From: Sphagnum magellanicum
Lineage: Eukaryota > Streptophyta > Sphagnopsida > Sphagnales > Sphagnaceae
Length of the DNA: 64,000 bases
Direction of reading: 5' to 3'
Assembly: GCA_021904315.1 (NCBI GenBank)
Contig: CM038912.1
Coordinates: 11,557,061-11,621,060, forward strand
Shown: positions 48,701 through 59,295 of the stretch, piece by piece
Numbering within the stretch: the first letter of the stretch is position 1
Layout: each line of letters opens with the position of its first letter
Made by a program: the position numbers and the translations under genes
The notes under the pieces: model-generated
The model's database searches: none
Told to the model about the DNA's origin: nothing
What the model saw: only the letters and a program-made list of their open reading frames with translations

Positions 48701-50251
48701 AGTACATGATTAGGAGACATGGTTTTGATGCATGGTTGTTGTGACTTGTGACCTCAATTTCTAAAGCTGTACTTCATCATTTGTTTCAAGGTACGGGTGA
48801 CAGATATTTTGGGTGGGGGGAGGTTTTATATCCAATCTGTGGAAGATGCCCGTGTGGGTGCCATCCAGCAGTCGCTTGAAGGCCTACGACTCAAGGATAA
48901 GCACATGCTACCCAGCACCTTCCAACCCGCCAAGGGGGATACTGTTATAGCTCAATTTACAGGCGATGACTCCTGGAATCGTGCCTTGGTAAGTTTGTGG
49001 GTACCCTGCCCCATATGGATGAACAAATGTAATGTTTGTTGCAAGGGCTTCAGGGGTTTTCTGTTTTCCATGGTTTTGTTTCCAGTGTTCTTCTGTTTTC
49101 CATTTTCTACCATTGCTTTAGTAGAGCTTGAACGCAAATACTGAGACGTTTTTTGATAAGAGAAACAGCTGAAATGATGAGATGTATAGCTAGGTACGGA
49201 ATGACCAGAGTTGCTGAAGCAGAAGGGGTCATGTGAAGATGTGTGAAACTCCATATGCCATTGTGCCTGAATCAATGCAGGCGAAGACATCATCAGAACA
49301 CCTCATTGAATGACTAACAGAATTTTCATAGTATTTAACTAACCAGCTCTATTAGTGTGAGGATTTTCTGAACTGTAAGAATCTATGTACCAACCTGGTT
49401 ATTACTGTGGTGACATTGGGTACACAGATAGTGACTGCTCCACGGCAAGTACCCACGTCAGGCAAGGCAGAATATGAAGTCTTTTACATTGACTACGGAA
49501 ACCAGGAGACAGTTCCACACTCGAGATTGCGACCACTGGATCCTGCAGTCTCTTCACCTCTGCAAGGCCTGGCTCAGCTCTGTAGTCTTGCACATGTCAA
49601 GGTCCCTGAGCTGGAGGAGGATTTTGGGGAGGAGGCAGCACAGTTCATTTCTGGTGTAGTCAGTAACAAGGTGTTTCGTATGATAGTTGAAGAGAAGGAT
49701 ACAACAGGTGGGAAGGTCAAAGGTCAAGGGACAGGACCTCGCCTCATTGTTACTCTGATTGAGCAGGAGACCAACAAAAGCATCCAGGCTATCCTTCTTG
49801 AAGTGGGTACCATTTCCACCACTTGATGCAACTGTACTTGATTTTCCTCAGATCCTTTCTGTACAGTCCCAATGTAAAGTGAGGCAGTTCTGTGGGAACA
49901 TGGTTATTACTGTATCATGAATTTTGGCATTAGAACCTGGTATACCCTTTCGGGTGCTTAGTGGTTCATCAGTTCTATGTTAGGCAGGGTTGGCTAGGCT
50001 CCAGAGGAAGCATGATTGTGAGCACAGAGAAGAGTACTTATGGTTGATCTGTTGTTTTGTGCTAGGTGGGGTTGGCTAGGTTGGAGAAGAAGCATGATTG
50101 GGATAGCCCAGAGAAGAAAGAGGTATTTGCCAAGTATGAACAGTTGCAGGATGAGGCCAGAAAGGCACGCCACAACATTTGGATGTATGGAGATATTGAA
50201 TCTGATGAAGAAGATAACTCCCGCTTCCAGAGGGGTTCTGCACGCCGATAA
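39756..50251 (+). CDS. TSN: Tudor-SN (staphylococcal nuclease-Tudor) protein
   Basis: Predicted coding exons: 39756-39890, 40719-40793, 41033-41146, 41377-41484, 41744-41950, 42880-43134, 43332-43439, 43723-43893, 45571-45768, 46068-46433, 47645-47875, 48097-48285, 48503-48589, 48791-48988, 49428-49802 and 50066-50251. Every exon is a multiple of three and the product is 1,000 aa (Arabidopsis TSN1 is 991). The family binds RNA, scaffolds stress granules and P-bodies and helps stabilise stress mRNAs in the cytoplasm. Four SN-like domains lie at roughly residues 3-145, 165-375, 385-575 and 581-720. The Tudor core is at about 795-855, with FYIDYGNQE at 833-841 carrying aromatic-cage residues, and a partial fifth SN domain follows to about 985. 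The family hallmarks REFLRKKCIGK, FEERSNYYEALLAAEA and GGKVKGQGTG are all present. The end WMYGDIESDEED is typical of plants. Intron 4 uses a GC donor. An exon 16-like duplicate lies in intron 15. Confidence 0.97.
41485..41743 (+). other. GC-AG intron 4 of TSN
   Basis: Exon 4 ends TGGACCAAG and the intron begins GCAAGT, the classic GC-donor form; exon 5 starts after TTTTCAG. The join WTK|TPGAAEASIRELPPSAIGDS fits the family exactly. The GT four bases further on would shift the frame. Confidence 0.9.
41951..42879 (+). other. TSN intron 5 with repeat shared with intron 8
   Basis: No gene inside. Two copies of a motif like TATTCAGGTTACCTAAAAT plus a GGAGAAG end lie at about 42,625-42,660 and 42,709-42,742; a third is in intron 8 at 44,519-44,554. 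The preceding GCTGATGAATCCAGTAG stretch near 42,391 also has a counterpart in intron 8 near 44,304. Confidence 0.5.
43894..45570 (+). other. TSN intron 8, longest intron (1,677 bp)
   Basis: Pyrimidine-rich tracts at 44,040-44,170 and 44,390-44,470 and the repeat shared with intron 5. Small open frames here are chance products of low complexity. No RNA gene was recognised. Confidence 0.5.
49984..50040 (+). pseudogene. Duplicated TSN last-exon start, decayed or alternative
   Basis: After an AG at 49,982-49,983 the sequence reads in the right phase for exon 15 as AGLARLQRKHDC, close to the true exon 16 start VGLARLEKKHDW at 50,066. The DNA match includes GGTTGGCTAGG and GAAGCATGATTG, and the preceding TTAG or CTAG acceptor is also duplicated. 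Downstream the copy diverges and runs to a stop at about 50,077-50,079, so use of this acceptor would give a shortened C-terminus lacking the GDIESDEE end. Confidence 0.7.
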
Positions 50252-53200
50252 ATTGGCATCATACCCTCACCAATATGCCAGGGAAATGCCAACCTATTTT
50301 ATGTATGAGGAATGGTTTTCACTTTTTCTTTTAAGGCCTGTTGTGGGATGACTGTTAAACTGCATTGACGCTTCCCCACATCTTGTGCTTCTAGTGCATG
50401 ACCTGTGAGTCAGGAGCAATCAGCTGAAAAAGATATAGTGTGATATCTATGGACATAAAGGTATAAACACAAAGGTCCAGCTATGAGAAGAATATTGGAT
50501 TGAATCAATAGTCTATTCATTCCATTATGTAGGGGTTGAGGTGGGTTCCTGAGTGCAGGCTCTGATCATTTCGAATTGTTGACATGGAGGTTTGGTGGCT
50601 TAGTTTTGATCTGGTGCGGTTTCTGTAGTCTTTGAAATTTCACTTAGTGCATTGTTCCTTTACATGGGACCCCTTCTTATCACCCTTTAAAAGCACATGT
50701 GTCAGTTCATCTTCCTATTAGTATTCACAAAGGAACTTATAATGATTCTAATTGGTCATAACTCATGCTTTGTTATGTTTGTAAAATGGGGAAAGGTACA
50801 GCATTCCATTCTGCTGTCTCTTCAGGACAGAGAAAAATAGAGACAAGCATTTGAAGTACTTAGAGCATCTGCACTGCAAACCTAAAAAATCAACATGGCT
50901 GTGGAATGATGCACTTATGGTGGTCTAGAGCCATGGTGCCCCACCACCTAGTTCACAGAGCCTGCTAGCAAATCTGTCTAGTAGTAGTACTGGACAGAGA
51001 TCATTCGCTGAAGCTGTTGGCCAATGGATGACCCCAGCTTCAGATGCTATCTAGCTGTCTACTCTAAATTTGCAAAGATGGGATTTTTTAACCTGCAGCA
51101 AAAATGGCACTAAATAATGTGTTTCTTCGAGGATTTCGTTGTGTTTTCACAATTAGAGCTTGCAGATTTCAAAGAAGAAACTTGGCTTTTTGGCAACTAT
51201 GGTCTAAGCTTTGCAGCTGATCTACCAGCTCCCTGGCTGTTGAACATCTTGTGTCTTGAGTCAAGGGATAACAATGATGGTGACAATTTATTGGATTTAA
51301 AGGGACCCATTTTTCTGAACACAGGGCCCATAACTTCTTGGCATTGTTGAGTGCTCACGGAGTGCTTGACGCTTTGAAAACTTGTAATGCTGGTATGATC
51401 AAGTTGCAGATGTCGGCCCTTGATACGGAGAACTATGATGAGTGGCTGGTGCTGGGATTGCAAACAAACCACATGTATCACCTGCTTGCTCATGATTCAC
51501 AAATTAAGGATGAAAAAAAAAGTTGCATTGCAAGCACACACATCGATGTTGCTCTTTGCTCGTTTGCAAAATGGACAAAGAAAAACAAAGACACACACAT
51601 AGTTCATAATGTCAAGGAATGTGATGATGATGGTGCAAGGGAAAAAAAAATGCAAGGCTGGTGCAATATTTGGGGATTGCAACATCACTTCTTTCCTCAA
51701 GGTGGTTGCAAGGGTATTTCAGTCAATGTGATGGAGATGCTTTTAGTACGTACACCCCAAGATTCAACCATTTTATTGCAATCCTATGGTGGGAGAGACC
51801 TAAATTCTCCAACTAGGTTGAGGTTGTTGCAAGACCATGAACATTGAAAAACTTGGAAGATAATTCATGAGGGTAGTCAATTTCAAGCTTCTTGATGCTC
51901 TCTAAAATATTGTGTACTTTTTGTTAGAGTAGAGGAAGTCCCATACATTGTGCAAGGTTGCTTCTTCAAAAGCATAACATACCTACCCTACTTGAGGAAG
52001 GAATGTTTTAAAAACTTAGCATAGCCATTTCAATAACCATTCGATGTTCTATCACACCTATCTTGTGAGCAAACATTGTTGGGGAAGTATTGACTTTTGA
52101 AGATACCAACTAGTATTAATGTTAGATCTTTTTAACTATTTCATACTAGCTTGGAATTGGTATTGGATGTATTTTCAAGTTTTCATATCAACCTTGTATT
52201 GATATCATTAGAGAAAAAATTGGAATTTACAACTTGCAAGTGCAACTATTTTGTAGTTGCAAACAACATTTGCAATCAAAATTGTTGGACCTTATATTGT
52301 GCCATGTGTACAACTAATGACAAATGTCCTTATGACACATGACATATGTATAGAATATTGATTAATTAAACTAACAACATGGGCCTATCCATGTGAAAAA
52401 ATGATCACTTCTCACATGTCATTATAGTTAGCCCAGTCTACCTACATACTTAAGCCTAGGCTTAAGTAGATAAGTAGGATCTTATTTATTTCATTGATCA
52501 TAAGTTTTTTTATTAGTTCATCCCAAGTGGCATTTACATTTTGAATATTTGTAGTGCATATTATGTATAGGCTATTGTTTCACTTAGTTATTATATAATT
52601 TACAAAATGAAAATTATGAACAAAAGATATGGGATAAAAATAATGAACACAACAACATTATCCCAAACCCTTTGTCTCATACACAGGTAGATTTCCCTAC
52701 TTACCCATACTCCTTAGCTTATGTAGGTATTCAGAGATATGTAGCCTAACTAGGTTAATTTACCTTACCCTAACCTACCCTACCTAATTATTTACCTATC
52801 TAATTCCATAGCAAAACTAATTACATGTCTACCATATGCTATGCTTGTACTAGTGGCGCAATATTATCATTATTATGAATGTTCCAAATTTTGACGGCAC
52901 CATCAAATCGCCTTTTCCATGATTACGCTTGAGTGAGAATGCTCAATTGATCACAATTTGATTGCATAGTAATTTTTGCACACTATAGGTCTACCAAACT
53001 TGTTTTCTTCATATCTTGCATTCTTGCAATTCGTGCATAGTCCTACCTTTCATGCATTTTGCATTCAATGTGCAATTCGAACAATGGTAGATTACAAAGT
53101 TGACCTAGGATGTTTGATGAAGTCTATTGGTTTAATTGATGCATTCAAAGGCAATTATGCATGCTTATACCTTGAATTGCACCAACTTTCGAATGGTAAT

Positions 53201-53358
53201 TTCAATTGTCATGATCTTTGATGAGTTAACCAAAACACAAGTGGTCATGGATTCGATAGGGTTTGTGCGTTTGTAGTAATTCCATGGTCCAAAATACCCA
53301 ATTTTTTAGATGGTGAGTGCCAATGACCTAGTGAATAAACACATTTTTTGTAGAAGAG
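50252..53358. other. TSN 3' region and spacer with unrecognised ORF
   Basis: The TSN 3' UTR probably occupies the first few hundred bases. A forward frame at 51,338-51,847 is open for 169 codons and another at 51,117-51,350 for 77. Both are unrecognised, they are in different frames, and a Helitron or TE origin cannot be excluded. From 51,850 the DNA is AT-rich spacer with CCTAAC and GTAGG-type words at 52,430-52,800 like those at 15-17 kb. Confidence 0.35.
52447..52468. repeat. 22-bp perfect palindrome
   Basis: A perfect palindrome centred on CCTAGG at 52,455-52,460, with CTTAAG on each side. Its core is the unit seen in the 15.6-17.4 kb array. Confidence 0.85.
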
Positions 53359-54102
53359 ATGTACGTTAGTTTTGGCTTGTTTGAAAGACCTCGAATCAAT
53401 AGTTGCCTTACCATGTTGACATATCATTGTGCATTTGGTCCCAATGATGAAAGGTTGGAGGATCTTGTTATAAACAAGGTACAGGGTAGTGAAGGACTTG
53501 GGCGGTCAAGTTTTAGGAGAATGAAGCAATTTCACAACTGCATCAAGACAAGATGTCAATGTGGGTTTAAAGTTGGTTGAAGCTACATCACACCTAATCT
53601 TGCATTTAATCCTTTATTATTGTATGGAACATGTGGACAACCTAGGACATCCTTGTCATGGGCAACACTTAGCCTAGTTCAGGGGGACGTGTCTATAGTT
53701 TGCACCACATTTGGGTAAAACAACATTAAGCTTGGGCTATCAATTGCTCAAATCATGGCAAAGCATGAGCAACATTATTACAAATAGGATCTTTTTAAAA
53801 AATCATGGACACGAAGTCATTTTGTCCTTCCCCATGACATATGCAATGCCATGGATACATATGTTAGTTTGGAGTACAAACGCCATCGGGACATGGCAAC
53901 CAATGTCAAACTATGGATTGACGCAAATCCCAACAAAGTGTTTTTCTTTCAACAAGAAGTAAATGCCCCAATGTCAATCGGGCTAAAATTTTTTATTGGA
54001 ATTCAAACTGCTTCCCAGAGAAAACTAATGGTAGATCTTGGCCATCAAAGCGCAATGGCATGTGATGCAACATTCAAGACAAATGAAAAAAAGGTATTGT
54101 GA
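53359..54102 (+). pseudogene. MULE transposase relic
   Basis: One forward frame runs from 53,359 to 54,102 with only a few stops (53,578, about 53,716, about 53,787). It carries a Cys-containing DNA-binding-like end (KTRCQCGFKVG), then WIDANPNKVFFFQ and GIQTASQRKLMVDLGHQSAM followed by ACDATFKTN. The last stretch fits the MULE transposase core (GIQTxWQ...M...GH.S...DATFGTN), where the D of DATF is a catalytic-triad residue. The remaining catalytic residues are missing because the frame ends at 54,102. This is a dead fragment of a Mutator-like DNA transposon; no terminal repeats were found. Confidence 0.65.
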
Positions 54103-54650
54103 GATCTTTATCCTATTTGAGAACTAGGTCTTTTTGAGGATGACAAGCCAAATAAGAAAGGCATGAACAAGAGGAAGAATACTTGAAACTTACGAGACAT
54201 TATAAACATGTTTTGTAAATCAAGGTTTTCTTGAACCATCATTGTATATTTCAACAATTTTCCAGCTAAGGTTCGGTCCACAAATGAGTTTCCTAACCAT
54301 AATACACACCACATTTGTTTGTTATCTCTAGCCCACTTCTAGAGTGCTTGTAGTTGCATTGACTCAACAAAGTTGATCCTCATCTTAAGGTGCTTCTTGC
54401 ACAAATATGTCCGTTTTAATGTTTTAGGTGAACCATTCAAATTTGTTGTGGAATGCTGCAAAGTCCCTCCAACCACCAAAATTGCAAGGGAGTTTAGCAC
54501 GAAACAACCCAATTGTGTTGTGCGACATGGCCCCAAATCATTCAATGCCAAAACTAGTTAGCCCATCTAAAAGATCGGTCAACAGTTCTAGCCTTAATTG
54601 CTTCAAAATGCACACCAATATAGGATGGCTCCCCAAAGGTAGCATTGTAA
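54103..54650. other. Junction between MULE relic and kinase-like locus
   Basis: Short frames on both strands, none recognised. It may contain the decayed remainder of the MULE or the 5' part of the kinase-like gene. Confidence 0.3.
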
Positions 54651-56243
54651 CGAAGTGCTCCCATTAGCACCTATGTGTGTGCAGAGGGAGAGCCACTTTC
54701 AAAGAAGGCAAAGTGGTCACCAGATGAACACCAGTCCTTGGATCCAGTTAACCAGATAGAGTCTAAAGTTGTTGCCAGGTATGGCTATTTCAAGAAACTG
54801 TTGGAAGCCCTTCTTGAGCTTCCCAAAAGTACCAAAGATCTCTGGAAATTTTTGTCCCTGAGAAAAGAAAAGCTCCAACTCATACAGGAGACAACTTACT
54901 GGAATATAAACGAGTCTGACCTTGTGAAACTTTTTCGTACCACAGCAGAGTTACCCTTGGCATTGTTTCTCGAAAACGCATTCTCCTAAATGAATACTCC
55001 CTGTCCAGCCAATGAGGGCACCAGCTCAGCTGAATTGTCTAATCTCACTGGAAATTTCCTTAACTATTTAAATAAACATGTTCTAGCAGATGGGATGTTA
55101 AAAGGTTTTGAGTGGATATTGGATTCAGCCAATCCTGGGACTTCTGAAACAACATCACAAGCACTTCTACCATTGTTAAGGCCAGATTTTCAGCTGTTTG
55201 TGAGGAATGTACTCATTCTCAGATGGGAGAATAAGATTGACAAGGCAGATCTTGGTGAGGTCATGGAAGAGAACGTGTTAAAATTAAAAGTATGGAGCCC
55301 TCTCTACTATGGTATGCTCCCTTATGTCATTGGTGGTTGCTGTGCTGGAAGGCAGTTTCGATGGCTGAAGCTCTCTCCAAGTGGCAAGAACATTGTTCCT
55401 AAATTCATCTCGGATGTTTATGACTTGAATATATTGACTGATGTAGCCTCGTTCTTACATAGCACCATTTGGATGCACTGTCTCCTACAGAAACTAGAGG
55501 GACAACTAACTGATCATATCCCTTTGATTTTATATAAGCCACTCCTTCATAGTAGTGGTGGAGAAGCAGCTGTCTATCCTGACTTTGTACACGGGGTAGT
55601 AAGGCCACCATTGGACACAGATAAGTTTCAACCCTTGTGTGATTCAATCACTTGTTCCATGTACCTTATCAACCAAAAACATTTCTGAGCACTGAAGAGG
55701 GAAACAGGGTTGCAACTGGAACTCATTGGAGACCCGCATTCACGGCCTGGTGTTTTGAAGGATTTGGCAGCTGCCATTCATGACATCTTACATGGCCTTG
55801 TGGACTTGCACAAAGAAGGCTACACCCACAGGGATATAAGATGGTAAAACTGTATTAAAGTAAATGTTCAGGGTGAATTGAAATGGGTGATTATAGACTT
55901 GGAACCTGCTGGATGTGATGGAGAGGAATGGGAAGGTGATGGATTAACGGCTTGGGATGAGAGCATGTTGAAAGACCGTGATGGAAAGAAAATATACAAT
56001 AAGGCATTGGACATGTACCAACTTGGCAAGCTGATAGTGGAGGCTAAATATAGTGGACATAGTGAGGAAGATTCAGATTTGATTCCCATGGGAGAAAAGA
56101 TGCAGTGGGAACGTCCAGCAGCAATGATGATGCTTGAGGATATTTGTAAGCATGGTTGTGAACATTGTGGCAAGTTTGACACTGTGGCAAGTGAATCAAG
56201 TTTAACGAGGCCGAGAGGGTGTTGTGAGAACAGTGGTTCTTGA
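54651..56243 (+). pseudogene. Kinase-like protein gene with three in-frame stops
   Basis: One frame stays open over 531 codons apart from stops at 54,987-54,989, 55,686-55,688 and 55,845-55,847. The second half looks like a protein-kinase-fold domain. It has a helix before the catalytic loop (LHGLVDLHKEGYT), then H-R-D-I-R-W-stop-N at 55,827-55,850, and WVIIDLE, with D at 55,896 in the metal-binding position and L-E where most kinases have F-G. HRDxxxxN with a DLE variant recalls atypical eukaryotic kinase-like families such as those in Crinkler-type or fungal FunK1-type proteins; that assignment is inference. I see no clear ATP-lysine motif. After the domain lie DMYQLGKLIVEAKYSG and a Cys/His cluster (CKHGCEHC). 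The first third is unassigned. No start codon is evident and the gene may lack its 5' end. Confidence 0.55.
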
Positions 56244-58025
56244 GCTGCTAGGCAAGTAAGGTCCTCTCTAGCGTAGTAATGAAGTCAACTAAGTTGATTT
56301 CTTTGAAGTAAACTAGATTTTTTATATGCATGGTTGTTTGTGGGTTTGAATTTGGTTAATCCTTCATGTAACTAAAATACTAAAGATTATATTGTTGAAC
56401 ATTAAAGCTTTGACAAGAGTATGGTGTTGATCTGTATCTTGCTTTACTCTATTGTAATTTTTTTTCAATACAGGATGTGCAGGTTGGTGAAATGAAATTC
56501 CTCTTTTGTGCTCAAACTGAAGAATCTGGTATTCGGGGTAATGTTGTTAGATTTGGTGTGAAAAAGTCAACAAGCTGACAGGTGAGAATTTGTTGCCTCT
56601 TTTGCTGCTATATGCAAAAAATCCACTATTTTTTATGTTGCCCACAAGTTCTATGATCTTGCTACCAAAACATGGTTTTGGACTTGAATGTATCTAATGA
56701 CGTGAGCATTGATATGGTGCAACAGCAAGTGCAAGATTTTTCAAGCACTTAGAGCATCTCTTTCAGGTTTGTTAGTCTTCTGTATTGCAGTTGTCGCAGA
56801 AGCACCTTTAATGTTTTGTCTTTGGTCAGTCATGAATGTTTCTGAATTTTGAGATCTTATGCATGATGATAGAAAAAAATTGCATAGTTGGCAGTTTACT
56901 GACAATCCTTAATGGAAAGCTTAGGCGTGAAACTGACCCACAAGACCCAAAGAAAAACCATGTAAAATCCATGTGGTTTCTGCTCCATCTTGCAGATAAA
57001 ACATAGTCAGAAAAAAACATATATGTCATCAGCTCATTTATCTTCCTCTCTTCTTCATCATTCTCATCGAAATGTAGCTGTCTGGTTTTTACAAATCCTT
57101 GCTCTACTGCAAAGGGATTTGGCTCAAAGATTTGCAACCCTTGCAAATCTCTAACCACAACTACTAGAAGTACTGAGCTCTGTGAACAGATACTCTTTGA
57201 GCTTCACGAAGTCCCAATTAGCTCGTATTCTCTGAAATCACTACAGTATTTTCCATTTGACTTTGCATATGGATATATAGCAGTTTGCTATTGCTGAGAT
57301 ATAATCTTGAGTAATGCTATGGTGTTTGCCAAAACTTTTCTAACACAATTCCTTCTCATTCATGAGCATCCAAAAGGCCCTGTAAACTAGCTTCCATGAA
57401 ACCCTAATTCTACACAACCTAGTTAGTGGTCATCACATCCTTATCAAAAGCAACCAGCTGCAAATAGGTGCAAATAATGTTCCTGTGATTTGAGCTCCTG
57501 GCTGCAAATGTTTTCTGAGGATTTGTAAAAACTTCCTGAAGATTTGTAGCTCAAAACAAATCTGGGTCAAGACTTCATAGCATTGATCAAATCCTCTGCT
57601 ATTTGTCACAACTCACAGCCAAAGAAACCACTTGCAATCTACAGGAACCGTCTGAGAAAAAATCATCAAGCTATTTGCAACCCTCTGAAACCATCTGAAA
57701 GAAAATGATTGAACTTTTGAAATTGATCTCTAAACAAACTTGTCAGAACTCAGATAGGGTTTCTGGTGATGCAACAACAGAAGAACCAAGATTGTCAGAG
57801 ACAAAACAAGAGTCTCAGTACAACACAGATCTCTGATGCATCCAGGATACAGACAAGTATTTCCCCACAGTAAACAGAACTCAGAAAAACATCAACATCA
57901 AGGACTCGCACAAATATTTGCTCATAAACGTTAAATCTTGGCAGGAACAATGCCATAATAATTAATTTACTGGATCATCAAATAGGTCTGCATGTCAGGT
58001 TCCAAATCAGGTCATCAGTCAAATG
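56244..58025. other. Spacer with one unrecognised minus-strand ORF
   Basis: A minus frame at 57,158-56,826 (110 codons) contains EPNPFAVEQGFVKTRQLHFD followed by an acidic EEERKINELM stretch. It looks coding-like, but I cannot assign it and it has no partner exons. The motif TTAGAGCATCT near 56,750 also occurs near 1,859 and 50,862 and is common at ends of plant small transposons. Confidence 0.35.
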
Positions 58026-59295
58026 CTAAATTAAAGGCTTCACATGCAATACTATACGGGAAGCTAACAACGCAATTACATAAACACATGATTGGATACA
58101 AAAGAATTTCATGTGGGCAATAACATGAAAGTCACATTTTGAAAACAAGTGACATAGAGTCTTGCCACGCACCTTCCTGATGCATTTGTCAAAATAATTC
58201 CAGTGTGTTTTTGCCCACATTTCACATGTCCCAATCCCACAACATTCCAAGTCACCACATCTCCAGATGGCATCTTGTAAAACAGTTTCCAAGCATCCTG
58301 CATGCTCCCACACATGTTGCATACATGTCCATTGAGCTACTCCCCAACAAGACATCTGAATCCCATCCACTTTGAATGATTTGCTCATGAACATACCTGC
58401 CCTCTTTAATGGCAACTACACTGGCACACACATTCAGCACTGCCATGAATGTAAAGGAGTTTGGTTGCACACCCTCCTGTTGCATTTGTCAAAATAGTGA
58501 ATCAGTGCCTTTTGCCCTTGCCCGCATTTCACACATCCTGATATCATGGCAGTCCAAGTAGCCATTTTTCGAGATGGCATCTATCTGGACACTTTCCACC
58601 TCAATGCACCCACAGTTTGCATACGTTAACCAAGATATTCCCCACAAAGGCACCTGAATCCCATCCACATTCAATGACCTGCTCATGAGCATAGCTGCCT
58701 TCTCCAAGAGGAACAACACTGGCACATGTATTTAGCAACCCCATGAAAGTAACAGAGATAGGCTGCATACCGTCCAGTTGCAAATTTGCCAAAATAACTC
58801 CAGTGCCTTCCGCCCTTGCCTGCACTTCACATGTCCTAATATGTTGGCATCCCAAAAGTGACCACATTTGGAGATGGCATCTTGTTGGACACTCTCCAAG
58901 CATCTTCAATGCTCCAACATTTTTCATACATGTCCACCAAGCTACTGCCCACAAAGACATAGACTTGCAACCACTTCAATGGACTGTTCATGAACAATTT
59001 TGCTGACTTCAAGCCTTCTTAAACCAGCACATGCCTTAAATCACCTGAACATAAATGAAATTTCTCAAGTCCCATTCCTTTCTCATTGCATTTGTAGGAA
59101 AAGTTGCATCACCTTCCCAGGTTGCCCATTCTTCCCACATTTTGTAATCTTCTGATTCCCTGCAAAAATGTTCCAATTGCACTTTACCTGGTGCCATGGC
59201 AGCCATCCCTCCCGCCACCCATGGTGGGTATTGAAGTTCCCCAAGCCAGAGTGCTTCCTATGTCTTCTTCTGTTGGAAATCTGGGTACATTTCAT
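58026..59295 (-). pseudogene. PLS-class pentatricopeptide (PPR) pseudogene
   Basis: Read from 59,295 down, the minus strand gives repeating PPR units with frame breaks. One block has SVTFMGLLNTCASVVPLGEG, then HEQVIECGWDS. A second has NSFTFMAVLNVCASVVAIKE, then VHEQIIQSGWDSDVLLGSS. A third has AWKLFYKMPSGDVVTWNVV followed by GHVKCGQ. The 31-36 residue spacing and the VHxQxIxxGxxSD...DMYAxCG...FxKMPxxDVVxWN pattern are typical of plant PLS-type PPR proteins, which bind organellar RNA and often specify RNA editing. At least four frame changes and several stops show the gene is dead. No E or DYW domain is in this piece. Confidence 0.8.

Noticed and set aside
51338-51847. A real 169-aa protein gene
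   Set aside because: Unrecognised, no promoter or exon partners, and lysine/asparagine-rich low-complexity content; kept only as a note in the spacer entry.
54987-55847. Three stops of the kinase-like frame as C-to-T changes or as RNA-edited or recoded sites
   Set aside because: Every stop codon is one C-to-T step from a sense codon, so the pattern carries no information; nuclear editing of this kind is not expected.
55844-55870. A small intron (GTAAAA...TTCAG) removing the third stop
   Set aside because: It would be only 27 nt, too short for plant splicing, and would delete the catalytic Asn.
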